Source of the DNA: Streptomyces sp. Ag109_O5-1
Lineage (GTDB): Bacteria > Actinomycetota > Actinomycetes > Streptomycetales > Streptomycetaceae
Assembly (NCBI RefSeq): GCF_003814875.1
Contig: NZ_RKQF01000001.1
Location: 6,386,001 to 6,450,000, forward strand
Reading direction: 5' to 3'
DNA: 64,000 nucleotides
The notes beneath the pieces are model-generated. The model was not told where the DNA came from. It saw only the letters and a program-made list of their open reading frames with translations, and made no database searches. Positions 6,282-15,968 of the stretch are shown here, piece after piece (the stretch's first letter is position 1; every line of letters starts with the position of its first letter). The translations under genes were made by a program, and so were the position numbers.

Positions 6282-7628
6282 ATCTTCACCCGCACCACCC
6301 CGCCCCCGCTCCCGGAACTCGCCAGGCTGGCCCAGCACGGCACCCTGCCGGGCATCCTCCAACAGCTCTCCGGCATCGGCGGCTGCACCAACCCGATCCG
6401 ACTCGACGGCCACCGCACCGAGTACGACGTCGACCCCACGACGGGCGAGATCGGCCGTGTGCTCCAGCACCTCGACTCGTCGGCGCTCCCGGCCGGCCAA
6501 CTCCTCGTCCGCTGCAACAACCGGCGCACTACCCGCTGCGCGGCCTGCGCGGAGGTCTACCGCCGTGACACCTTCCAGCTGATCACCGCCGGACTCCGGG
6601 GCGGCAAGGGCACCCCGGAACGGGTCGCCGCTCACCCCCGCGTCTTCGCCACCTTCACCGCCCCCGGCTTCGGCCCGGTCCACAACCGCCGTACCGACGG
6701 GCGCGCCTGCCGCTGCGGCATCCACCACGACCAGGACGACGACGCCCTCGGCACTCCGCTCGACCCGGACACCTACGACTACGAAGCGGCCGTTCTGTGG
6801 AATGCCCACGCAGGTGCGCTCTGGAGGCGCTTCTCGATCTACCTCCGCCGGGAGGTCGCCAAGCGCGCGGGCTTGTCGCAGCGCCGGTTCCGCGACCACG
6901 CCCGCGTTTCCTTCGCCAAGGTCGCCGAGTACCAGAAGCGCGGCGCCGTCCACTTCCACGCCGTCATCCGCATCGACGGCCCCGGCGGCGGTGACACCCC
7001 ACCCCCGGCCTGGGCCACCTCCGGGCTGCTCACCGACGCCATTGAGACGGCTGCGACCAAGGTCCGTGTCGACGGCCCGACCCTCGACGGCCACACCCAC
7101 ACCTTCACCTTCGGCCGCCAACTCGACGTCCGCACCATCCGATCCGCCGACTTCAACGACGGCCAGGAACTCACCGAAAGGGCCGTCGCCGCTTACATCG
7201 CCAAGTACGCCACCAAGGGCGCCGAGACAGCCACGGGCGCCCTCGACCGGCCGCTGAAGTTCGCCGCCGAACTCGCCCAGCTCGACATCAGCGACCACGC
7301 CCGCCGCCTCATCCGAACCGCCTGGACCCTCGGCGCACGCAAGGACCTCGAACACCTCCGCCTCCGTGCCTGGGCCCACATGCTCGGCTTCCGCGGCCAC
7401 TTCTCCACGAAGTCCCGGCGCTACTCGACAACCCTGGGCGCCCTCCGTGACGCCCGCGCCGAATGGCGCCGAGCACATACAGCAGCAGCCACCAACCCCC
7501 AGCCGGACACGACATACGTCCTCGCCCACTGGGTCTTCGCCGGCACCGGCCTCAGCGCCGCCGAGACCTGGCTTGCCGCATCCCTCGAACCCGCCCCCGG
7601 AACGGAAGGAGAACCCACCCATGGCTGA
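6282..7628 (+). CDS. Replication initiator protein (RepSA-like), apparently starting at ATC
   Basis: Read from 6282 the product is 448 residues, the usual size for AICE replication initiators. An N-terminal Cys region (GGCTN; then CNNRRTTRCAAC) precedes a rolling-circle-type segment containing HFHAVIRIDG, the His-hydrophobic-His motif of Rep proteins, followed by YIAKYATKG. No ATG, GTG or TTG is in frame between 6186 and the GTG at 6459, yet the frame is open and plausible. An excellent AAGGAG lies five bases before an in-frame ATC at 6282, so either ATC is used or an ATG was mutated or misread. Starting at GTG 6459 would remove 59 residues including conserved-looking sequence. The excisionase ATG overlaps its end. 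Confidence 0.8.
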   Translation: MFTRTTPPPLPELARLAQHGTLPGILQQLSGIGGCTNPIRLDGHRTEYDVDPTTGEIGRVLQHLDSSALPAGQLLVRCNNRRTTRCAACAEVYRRDTFQLITAGLRGGKGTPERVAAHPRVFATFTAPGFGPVHNRRTDGRACRCGIHHDQDDDALGTPLDPDTYDYEAAVLWNAHAGALWRRFSIYLRREVAKRAGLSQRRFRDHARVSFAKVAEYQKRGAVHFHAVIRIDGPGGGDTPPPAWATSGLLTDAIETAATKVRVDGPTLDGHTHTFTFGRQLDVRTIRSADFNDGQELTERAVAAYIAKYATKGAETATGALDRPLKFAAELAQLDISDHARRLIRTAWTLGARKDLEHLRLRAWAHMLGFRGHFSTKSRRYSTTLGALRDARAEWRRAHTAAATNPQPDTTYVLAHWVFAGTGLSAAETWLAASLEPAPGTEGEPTHG

Positions 7629-7851
7629 CCTCAGGGCCGCCGTCGTTCCAGACCCCGATGACCCGAACCTGGTCCTCCTGACGGTCGAGGAGGCGGCACG
7701 GCGGCTCCGTATCGGCCGTACGACGTGCTTCCGCCTCGTCCTTACGGGAGAGATCGAGTCGGTCACGGTCGGGCGGCTCCGCCGGGTCCCCGCCGACGCC
7801 GTACCCGCCTACGTGGCCAAGCTCCGCCACCGACCCGCCCACGCGGCCTGA
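7621..7851 (+). CDS. xis: Excisionase, MerR-like winged helix DNA-binding protein
   Basis: A 76-residue protein with a helix-turn-helix of the excisionase/MerR class: LLTVEEAARRLRIGRTTCFRLV (about residues 19-40) then a wing (EIESVTVGRLRRVPADAV). Such proteins bend DNA next to the attachment site and turn the integrase towards excision. It overlaps the replication initiator by eight bases, follows a GGAAGGAG site and lies 10 bp before the integrase, the normal rep-xis-int order. Confidence 0.88.
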   Translation: MADLRAAVVPDPDDPNLVLLTVEEAARRLRIGRTTCFRLVLTGEIESVTVGRLRRVPADAVPAYVAKLRHRPAHAA

Positions 7852-7861
7852 GAGGGACGAC

Positions 7862-9100
7862 ATGGCAGAGCAGAAGCGCACCCGCCAGCCCAACGGGGCC
7901 TCGACCATCTACCTCGGCAAGGACGGCAAATGGCACGGTCGGGTGACGGTCGGCGTCCGTGACGACGGCAGGCCCGACCGCCGCCACATCGAGCGCAAGA
8001 CCAAGGCTGAGGTGACCAGGGCGGTCCGCGAGATGGAGCGGGCCCGTGACGACAAGAAGCTCAGGAAGCCGGGGCAGAGCTGGACGCTCCAGGCCTGGCT
8101 TGAGCACTGGGTCGAGAACATCGCCAAGCCGTACGTCTCGGAGAACACGTACGACGGGTACGAGGTCGACGTACGCGTTCACCTCGTGCCCGGACTGGGC
8201 GCTCACAAGCTCGACCGCCTGGAGCCGGAGCACCTGGAGCGCTTCTACCGGAAGATGCAGGCGGCTGGAAGCTCCGCCGGCACCGCCCACCACGCGCACC
8301 GGACGATCCGGGTCGCCCTCGGTGAAGCCGTACGGCGCGGGCACGTCGCCACGAACGCGGCCGAGATCGCCAAGGCTCCCCGCCTGGAAGAGGAGGACAT
8401 CGAGCCGTACACGATCGAGGAGGTTCAGAGCCTGCTCGTCGAGGCGGCCAAGCTCCGCAACAGTGCGCGCTGGGTCGTCGCCCTGGCGCTCGGTCTCCGC
8501 CAAGGGGAAGCGCTCGGGCTCCATTGGGAAGACGTCGACCTCGCCGCGGGGTACGTCCGTATTCGCAAGAACCGGCTCCGCCCGAAGTACGCGCACGGCT
8601 GTGGCCCCAATCCGTGCGGCCGGAAGGCGGGCTACTGCCCCAAGCGGGAGCAGACGCGCCGCGAGCACAAGTCCACCAAGTCCCGCGCGGGCCGGCGCAC
8701 CATCGGCCTGCCCGATCCGCTGATCAAGATTCTCCGCCAGCACCAGGAAGCCCAGGAGCGGGAGCGGGTCGCGGCCGGTGCCGACTGGGAGGGCAAGGGG
8801 TACGTCTTCGCCTCGCCGGTCGGCGGACCGCTGAGCCCCAACACCGACTTCCATGTCTGGAAGAAACTCCTCCGGGACGCTGGCGTACGAGACGGCCGTC
8901 TCCATGACGCTCGCCACACCGCAGCGACCGTCCTCCTGATCCTCGGCGTCCCGGACGTCGTGATCGACTCCATCATGGGTTGGGAGCCCGGGGGAGCGGC
9001 CCGGATGCGCGCCCGGTACATGCACGTGACCGGGACCATGCTCCGAAAGGTCGCGCAGCAGGTCGGCGATGCGCTCTGGGAGCTCCCGAAAACGAACTGA
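7862..9100 (+). CDS. int: Tyrosine site-specific integrase of the AICE
   Basis: A 412-residue phage-type integrase. The N-terminal arm-binding domain (to ~70) precedes a SAM-like core-binding domain (~75-165) and a catalytic domain with R213 (GLRQGEALGL), H348 and R351 (HDARHTAATV) and the nucleophile Y386 (RARYMHV). A Cys-containing insert (C247, C252, C259) inside the catalytic domain is common in actinobacterial integrases. GAGGGA precedes the ATG. It recombines attP with the 3' end of the adjacent tRNA-Ser gene; that target is inferred from position. All catalytic residues are present, so the enzyme is probably active. Confidence 0.92.
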   Translation: MAEQKRTRQPNGASTIYLGKDGKWHGRVTVGVRDDGRPDRRHIERKTKAEVTRAVREMERARDDKKLRKPGQSWTLQAWLEHWVENIAKPYVSENTYDGYEVDVRVHLVPGLGAHKLDRLEPEHLERFYRKMQAAGSSAGTAHHAHRTIRVALGEAVRRGHVATNAAEIAKAPRLEEEDIEPYTIEEVQSLLVEAAKLRNSARWVVALALGLRQGEALGLHWEDVDLAAGYVRIRKNRLRPKYAHGCGPNPCGRKAGYCPKREQTRREHKSTKSRAGRRTIGLPDPLIKILRQHQEAQERERVAAGADWEGKGYVFASPVGGPLSPNTDFHVWKKLLRDAGVRDGRLHDARHTAATVLLILGVPDVVIDSIMGWEPGGAARMRARYMHVTGTMLRKVAQQVGDALWELPKTN

Positions 9101-9122
9101 GACGGAAACTGAGACGGACAAC

Positions 9123-9160
9123 GTCGAAGGGCCCCACCACGAATGGTGGGGCCCTTCGAC
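9123..9160. terminator. Hairpin between integrase and tRNA-Ser
   Basis: A perfect 17-bp stem (GTCGAAGGGCCCCACCA and its complement) with a four-base loop cgaa. It lies between converging integrase and tRNA genes, so it may serve both. No long T run. Confidence 0.75.
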
Positions 9161-9179
9161 ATCGTGCCCGGTGAGGCAC

Positions 9180-9230
9180 TGGCGGAGGATACGAGATTCG
9201 AACTCGTGAGGGGTTGCCCCCAACACGCTT
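9180..9230. other. Probable attachment site (tRNA-Ser 3' half)
   Basis: AICE integrases normally recombine within the 3' half of a tRNA, leaving the gene intact beside int. The exact core cannot be defined because the second copy is not in the window. Confidence 0.5.
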
Positions 9231-9267
9231 TCCAAGCGTGCGCCCTAGGCCTCTAGGCGAATCCTCC
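9180..9267 (-). tRNA. tRNA-Ser(GGA)
   Basis: An 88-nt class II tRNA with long variable arm. The acceptor GGAGGAT pairs with ATCCTCC, the anticodon loop gives GGA (CACGCTTGGAAAGCGTG), and the T-loop is GTTCGAATC. CCA is encoded. The 3' end faces the integrase, making it the integration target of the element. Confidence 0.95.
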
Positions 9268-9340
9268 GGTGGGAACATTACATGACCGAGAGGAGTGCTC
9301 GCGAACTCGTTCCTACCCGCTGACGTCGGGTACTCTGTGC

Positions 9341-9432
9341 AGAGCCCCTCACGCGGCGCTATCTGACTGAACTCCCCCAGGGCCGGAAGGCAGCAAGGGT
9401 AGGTTGGCTCTGGCGGGTGCGTGGGGGGCGCT
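9341..9432 (+). ncRNA. ffs: Bacterial signal recognition particle RNA (4.5S-type)
   Basis: The apical domain GGCCGGAAGGCAGCAAGG (about 9381-9398) carries the GGAA tetraloop and asymmetric loop that bind Ffh. The ends pair (GCCCCTCACGC at 9344-9354 with GCGTGGGGGGC at 9419-9429). It lies directly upstream of dnaX, as in other Streptomyces. The RNA guides nascent membrane proteins to the translocon. Exact ends are approximate. Confidence 0.9.
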
Positions 9433-9483
9433 TGCGTTTGCGGGCGGGGCTGGTTGTCAGTGGGCGCCTATAACCTCGTATGT

Positions 9484-11723
9484 GTGTCGTCTCTCGCGCT
9501 GTACCGCCGCTATCGCCCGGAGTCGTTCGCCGAGGTCATCGGGCAGGAGCATGTCACCGACCCGCTGCAGCAGGCGCTGCGGAACAACCGGGTCAATCAC
9601 GCGTACCTGTTCAGCGGGCCGCGCGGGTGCGGCAAGACGACCAGCGCGCGGATCCTGGCCCGGTGCCTGAACTGCGAGCAGGGGCCCACGCCGACCCCCT
9701 GCGGGGAGTGCCAGTCCTGCCGTGACCTGGCCAGGAACGGCCCGGGATCCATCGACGTCATCGAGATCGACGCGGCCTCTCACGGTGGTGTGGACGACGC
9801 CCGTGAGCTGCGCGAGAAGGCCTTCTTCGGGCCCGCCGGCAGTCGCTACAAGATCTACATCATCGACGAGGCCCACATGGTCACGTCGGCCGGCTTCAAC
9901 GCCCTGCTCAAGGTCGTCGAGGAGCCTCCGGAGCATCTGAAGTTCATCTTCGCCACCACTGAGCCCGAGAAGGTCATCGGGACCATCCGGTCGCGGACCC
10001 ATCACTACCCGTTCCGGCTGGTGCCGCCCGGCACGCTGCGGGACTACCTCGGCGAGGTCTGCGGCAAGGAGCAGATCCCGGTCGAGGACGGGGTGCTGCC
10101 GCTCGTCGTGCGGGCCGGAGCCGGGTCCGTGCGTGACTCCATGTCCGTCATGGACCAGCTGCTCGCCGGCGCGGGGGCGGAGGGTGTGACGTACGCCATG
10201 GCCACCTCGCTGCTCGGGTACACGGACGGGTCGCTGCTCGACTCCGTCGTGGAGGCCTTCGCGACCGGGGACGGCGCCGCCGCCTTCGAGGTCGTGGACC
10301 GCATCATCGAGGGGGGCAACGATCCGCGTCGCTTCGTCGCCGACCTGCTGGAGCGGCTGCGCGATCTCGTGATCCTCGCCGCCGTTCCGGACGCCGCGGA
10401 GAAGGGGCTGTTCGACGCCCCGGCCGACGTTCTGGAACGGATGCAGGTTCAGGCCGGCACTTTCGGCGCCGCCGAGCTCAGCCGCGCCGCCGACCTCGTC
10501 AACCAGGGCCTCACCGAGATGCGCGGCGCCACCTCCCCGCGGCTCCAGCTGGAGCTGATCTGCGCCCGCGTGCTGCTGCCGGCCGCCTACGGCGACGAAC
10601 GGTCCGTGATGGCCCGCCTCGACCGGCTGGAGCGGGGCGTCAACCTCTCGGGCGGCGGCGGTGCGCCCACGATGGGGTACGTCCCCGGTCCCGAGGCCCA
10701 CATGGCACCTCCGGTTCCCGAGGGCGGCGGCCCGGCGGCGGCCCGGGCGGCCGTACGGGGGGAGCGGCGCCCGCGCCTGCGCCCGCACCGGCCCCTCAGG
10801 CTCCGGCCCCTCAGGCTCCGGCTGCTCAGGCTCCGGCCCCTCAGGCTCCGGCACCCATGCCCGCCCCTCAGTCGCCGGCTCCGGCTCCCGCGCCCACCCC
10901 TGCCCCTGCGGCCCCGACGCCTGCCACCGCGCCCGGCGCCTGGCCGACGGCGGCCTCCGCGGGTGGCGGTGCCCGCCGGCCCGGCGGCTGGCCCACGGCC
11001 ACGGGTGCGCCGGCGGCCCAGCCCCACCAGGCCCCTGCACCTGCCCCCACCCCCGCCCAGGCCCAGGCCCCGGTCCCGGCCGCGCCCGCCCCGGTCGGCG
11101 CCGCCCCCGCCGGTGGTCCCGACCCCCGCGTCCTCTGGCCGAACATCCTGGAAGCGGTCAAGAACCGCCGCCGGTTCACCTGGATCCTGCTCAGCCAGAA
11201 CGCCCAGGTCGCCGGTTTCGATGGCACCACCCTCCAACTCGGCTTCGTCAACGCCGGCGCCCGCGACAACTTCGCGAGCAGCGGCAGCGAGGACGTGCTG
11301 CGCCAGGCGCTGACCGAGCAGTTCGGCGTGCAGTGGAAGATCGAGGCGGTCGTCGACCCGACGGGCGGCGGCGGCTCGGCCCCGGCCACCGGCGGGTACG
11401 GCGGAGGTCAGCCCGGCGGCTACGGCGGTGCGCCCGCGGCGTCCGGGTCCGGCTACGGCGGTTCCGCCCCGGCGGCCCCGGCCCGCCCCGCGGCGCCCCA
11501 GCCCGCGCCGACACCGGCCGCTCCGGCCCGGGGCCCGGCGCCGACGACGGCCCCGGCCTCTGTGGCGCCCCCGCCCGCGGCCCCGGAGCCGCCGCCGGTG
11601 GCCCCCGAGGACGACATCCCCGAGGAGGACGACCCCGACCTGGACGAGTCGGCCCTCTCCGGGCACGAGCTGATCGTGAAGGAGCTGGGGGCGACGGTGG
11701 TGGAGGAGATCCAGAACGAGTGA
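9484..11723 (+). CDS. dnaX: DNA polymerase III subunit gamma/tau, needing a -1 frame change
   Basis: The clamp-loader ATPase. The first frame, from GTG 9484, gives Walker A (GPRGCGKTT, residues 45-53), a zinc-type Cys set (C61, C64, C73, C76, C79), Walker B DEAH (128-131) and the AAA+ lid, reaching about residue 415. It then runs into an arginine-rich, non-conserved tail and stops at 11313. The conserved C-terminal part, with RVLWPNILEAVKNRRRFTW and the acidic end DIPEEDDPDLDE, lies in the -1 frame and stops at 11723. The switch must occur between about 10720 and 10790, a GC-rich stretch with a six-G run. A single missing base (assembly error or mutation) or programmed frameshifting would both explain it. 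The GTG has no clear ribosome site. Confidence 0.85.
10791..10850 (+). repeat. Four 15-bp tandem repeats in the dnaX linker
   Basis: Units GCCCCTCAGGCTCCG (third copy differs at two bases) encode APQAP repeats in the frame of the C-terminal domain. They form a flexible Pro/Ala linker and are slippage-prone sequence next to the frame change. Confidence 0.9.
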
Positions 11724-12069
11724 GGCGTGGCGAGCGCCGACGGTTCGGAGGACGACGGATCGGAGGGCGGGGGCTCGGGGCGTCGGGCGGCTGCGGGCCG
11801 GTGGGGGTTGCTCGCGCAGTTCCTCGCGCCCCTGGGTTTTTCGACGCGTCCGGGGCTGGAGAGCGATGGCGCCGGCCGCACGAATCACCTTTTCCGGCGA
11901 TGGACGGCGACGCCGCCCCGACACTCGAATCAGCCCGTCCGGCGTTTGAGGACGAGGCCGTTCAGGCCGGAGGGGGCTGGGGGTGCAGCCCCTCGGGGAG
12001 AACGGTCGGCCCGGGTCGGCCACCCCTTGGAGGAACCTCCAGTAGGCCCACCCGGCTACGCTGGCCCCC
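11724..12069. other. dnaX-purD intergenic region with dispersed Streptomyces repeat motifs
   Basis: No gene. Two segments (about 11781-11850 and 11906-11992) look like sequences I recognise as recurring between genes in many Streptomyces genomes: GCTCGCGCAGTTCCTCGCGC and CAGCCCGTCCGGCGTTTGAG. The purD start lies at the right end without an obvious ribosome site. Confidence 0.55.
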
Positions 12070-13323
<1,254 letters not shown>

Positions 13324-13359
13324 GCGCCGACAGAAACCTTTTCATCAGCCTTTCTTCCT

Positions 13360-13394
13360 GATCAGGCCCCGGACCCGAAATCCGGGGCCTGATC
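13360..13394 (+). terminator. purD terminator hairpin
   Basis: The stem GATCAGGCCCCGGA pairs perfectly with TCCGGGGCCTGATC around the seven-base loop cccgaaa. No T tract follows, as is usual in Streptomyces. Confidence 0.85.
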
Positions 13395-13609
13395 ATTGCT
13401 GTCTGTCGATCACCTCTGACCAAGGCCATTCCATCGAGTGACCGATGCCCCATCCGGCTGACGGGGGCCGGGGCCCCAACTAGGGTGCGGCGCAAGCGTT
13501 CCGGCACTTGGCCCACCGGCATTGCGATGTCAGTTGTGGGTGCCACAGTGGGGGAGTGAGCAACAGCCAGGACAGCGCCAGGACAGCAGGGAGGGGGTGA
13601 CGTCCGGAC

Positions 13610-15718
13610 GTGACCAGTACCGGTATCGGTGCGGAGGCGGGAGCGCAGGCAGCGCGGACCCGGGCTCTCGCCGTACTGCGCATCCGCGGCCGGGCCCTGG
13701 CCGTGGCGCTGCTGCCCGCGGCGGCCCTGGTGATCCTGCTGACCGGCGGCTCCACCGGTCACTTCGTCGGCCGTGGCTGGGACACGGCCCGCTGGACGGT
13801 CGGCGTCCTCGCCGTGATCGTGCTGCTGGCCGCCGCCGGTATCGCCGTGGTGGTGGCCCGCGCCCGGCCGGCCGTCAGTCCGACGGTCCCGATTCCGGAG
13901 GAGTCCGCCCCCGACCTGTACCGGATGGTGCGCGACCTCGCCGACCGCCTCGATGTGCCGGCGCCCTCCGCCATAGCGCTCACGCCGGACTGCGACAGCT
14001 GGCTGGAGGACCGCACCCACCCGGCCCACGGCCCGCCCGCGCCCAAGGGCCACGACGAGCTCGCCGGCCCGCATCCCCACCGGCGTGCCCCGGCCGCGCC
14101 CGTCCTCGTCATCGGCTCCCCCTTCCTGTGGTGGATGCGCGTCGGTGAGCTCCGTGCGGTCCTCGCCCCGGTCGTCGCCGGTACGGGACCCTCGGCGCAC
14201 CCGGACATAGCGGCCGCCCGCCGTTTCGTCCGCGGCCTCGACGCCGCGGTGGCCGTCGCCGCGGTGCCCGCCCGCTGTCCGGGGACCCGCCTGGTGTGCG
14301 CGGGCCTCGGCTGGGTGGCCCGGCTGCTGCTGCGCGGCTGCCGGGAGCACGCGGCCCTGATGGAGCGCGGGGTCGCCGCCGCGGCCGCCGAGCGTGCACA
14401 GGCTGTGGACTACGGGCTGCGGATCGTCGCGCAGGAACAGGTCGGCCTGGCGTACGCGGGCTGGGACCGCCTGCTGACCCGGGTCGCGGTGCCCGCCTGG
14501 CGGATGGGCCGCTGGCCGTCCCGGCTGGACGCGGGCGTCGTCGCGGCGCTCACCGAGCTGTCCCGGCGCGACCGGCTCGCCGAGGGCTTCGCCTCCCGGC
14601 TGGGCGAGCGGCCCGCCTGCGACCTCCTGGAGGAGCCGGGGCTGGTGGACGAGGCCGCCTCGCTGCTCGCCGCCCGTCTCTTCCACGGGGGCCCCGCAGA
14701 GCCGGGACCGGACTGGTTGCCGGTGGACTGGCAGGAGTATCCGGACGAGGTCGTCGACCGCACCTGGCGCACCGACGCGGCCCGTCTGCACCGCGTCCTG
14801 GACTCCCTCGGCGTCCGCGCCACCCTCGACCCCTTCGCCCCCGACCCGGGCGGCCCCACCCTGGCCCGCGTCCTGGACCACCTGACCGACCCGACGGCCA
14901 AGACCACCCGCAGGGACCACCCCTACGACGGGACCGGGCACGAGGGGATCGGACATGCGGGAGCCGGGCACGCGCGTGAGGGAACCGGGTGTGCCGAGGA
15001 CGCCGACGCCTACACGACCGAGCACGACACGACCGAGCACGACACGACCGAGCACGACACGACCGAGCACGACACGACCGAGCACGACGAGGCCGGGCAC
15101 ACGACAGCCGGGCACGCCGAGGACACCAACGCCCACCCGGCCGGGCACGCCGAGTCCGGGCACGACAAGGACCCCGACGCCCACCCGGCCGGGCACGCCG
15201 AGTCCGGGCACGGATACGACGACGCCCCCGGCGTCTACGACACCCGGCGGAGCGCCGTGTACGACGAGGAGACGGAGGAGGCGACCGGCACCGAGCGCAG
15301 CGCCGCCCTCGCGGCCTGCCTCACCGCCGCCATCGCCCGCGAGGAAGCCGCCATAGCCGCGACAGCCGCCACCGGCGGCCCCCTCCCCGGCTCGCCCGCC
15401 CCCGCGGGACAGGGCCCCGACAGCGCCCTCTGGGACGACGGCTCGCTGCCTCTTTTCCCGCTCCAGCCCCCGCGCACCGCCCGTGAGCTCCTCGCCGACC
15501 ACGTCAAGGCGATGGTGTGCTGCGCGGCCGTGGACACCGCCGGTGCCGCCCCCGGCCTGGACTGGCTCGACGGCCCGTCCCTGCTGGTCGACGGCGAGCG
15601 GACCGCCGACCTGACGCCCAGAGTCCTCAGCCTCATCGAGGAGGGAGACCCGGCCCCGCTGCGGGCCTGGCTGGTCGAGTCCGGCATACGCCCCGAGAAG
15701 CCGGTACGGCTGGTCTGA
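13610..15718 (+). CDS. M48-like membrane protein with degenerate protease site and EHDTT repeats
   Basis: A 702-residue protein. Two transmembrane helices lie near residues 33-50 and 60-85. Next comes a region like the M48 (Ste24/HtpX) peptidase core: VLVIGSPFLWWM then GELRAVLAP. Active M48 enzymes have HExxH where this protein reads APVVAG, so the zinc site is missing and it is probably not a protease. A low-complexity segment (about residues 440-550) contains five EHD(TT) units and His/Asp/Glu-rich repeats that could bind metal. The C-terminal ~120 residues are ordinary globular sequence. The GTG at 13610 has GGAGGGGG about 12 bases upstream. The M48 relation is read by eye. Confidence 0.7.
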   Translation: MTSTGIGAEAGAQAARTRALAVLRIRGRALAVALLPAAALVILLTGGSTGHFVGRGWDTARWTVGVLAVIVLLAAAGIAVVVARARPAVSPTVPIPEESAPDLYRMVRDLADRLDVPAPSAIALTPDCDSWLEDRTHPAHGPPAPKGHDELAGPHPHRRAPAAPVLVIGSPFLWWMRVGELRAVLAPVVAGTGPSAHPDIAAARRFVRGLDAAVAVAAVPARCPGTRLVCAGLGWVARLLLRGCREHAALMERGVAAAAAERAQAVDYGLRIVAQEQVGLAYAGWDRLLTRVAVPAWRMGRWPSRLDAGVVAALTELSRRDRLAEGFASRLGERPACDLLEEPGLVDEAASLLAARLFHGGPAEPGPDWLPVDWQEYPDEVVDRTWRTDAARLHRVLDSLGVRATLDPFAPDPGGPTLARVLDHLTDPTAKTTRRDHPYDGTGHEGIGHAGAGHAREGTGCAEDADAYTTEHDTTEHDTTEHDTTEHDTTEHDEAGHTTAGHAEDTNAHPAGHAESGHDKDPDAHPAGHAESGHGYDDAPGVYDTRRSAVYDEETEEATGTERSAALAACLTAAIAREEAAIAATAATGGPLPGSPAPAGQGPDSALWDDGSLPLFPLQPPRTARELLADHVKAMVCCAAVDTAGAAPGLDWLDGPSLLVDGERTADLTPRVLSLIEEGDPAPLRAWLVESGIRPEKPVRLV
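15020..15094 (+). repeat. Tandem 15-bp repeats encoding EHDTT
   Basis: Four identical units GAGCACGACACGACC and a fifth degenerate one. A second, longer repeat (about 34 bp, period 48 bp; 15131-15164 and 15179-15212) encodes AHPAGHAESGH. Together they form a His/acid-rich segment inside the membrane protein. Confidence 0.95.
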
Positions 15719-15968
15719 CCTCGGCGTTTCGACGCTTTAGCGGAGCAAAGTGTTCCACTTAAGGCAAATTCGCAACGAACCGTGACCGGACGCGTGCGTT
15801 ATGTGATGTGCTGGGACCGTTCGTAGGTGTGGCAAGCGCATCCGACATACGACAAGCGCCACAGTCAGGGCACGGAGCGGGCTCGCGCACCCACGGACAG
15901 CCGTATCAACCGAACGCCCATCGACTCGTATCAGCACACCTCACGGGGCACGAGGGAGGGGAGCCACC

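Larger units (their letters stand above)
1..9230. mobile_element. AICE (pSAM2/SLP1-like integrative conjugative element), left end not in view
   Basis: The block carries the standard AICE set in the usual order: GntR repressor, SCO3933-type regulator, FtsK/TraB DNA translocase, small Spd-like membrane proteins, replication initiator, excisionase and tyrosine integrase. The integrase ends 80 bp from the 3' end of a tRNA-Ser gene on the opposite strand, the normal tail-to-tail arrangement of an integrated AICE. Downstream of the tRNA the conserved chromosome (SRP RNA, dnaX) begins. No second copy of the tRNA 3' end is visible in the first 500 bases, so the other junction is probably left of base 1. 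Known: AICEs move between mycelia as double-stranded DNA through TraB. Inferred: the element is intact on this side. Confidence 0.85.

Noticed and set aside
15000..15100. CRISPR-like array
   Set aside because: The 15-bp repeats are in-frame coding repeats (EHDTT) with no spacers; no CRISPR array or cas gene is seen anywhere.
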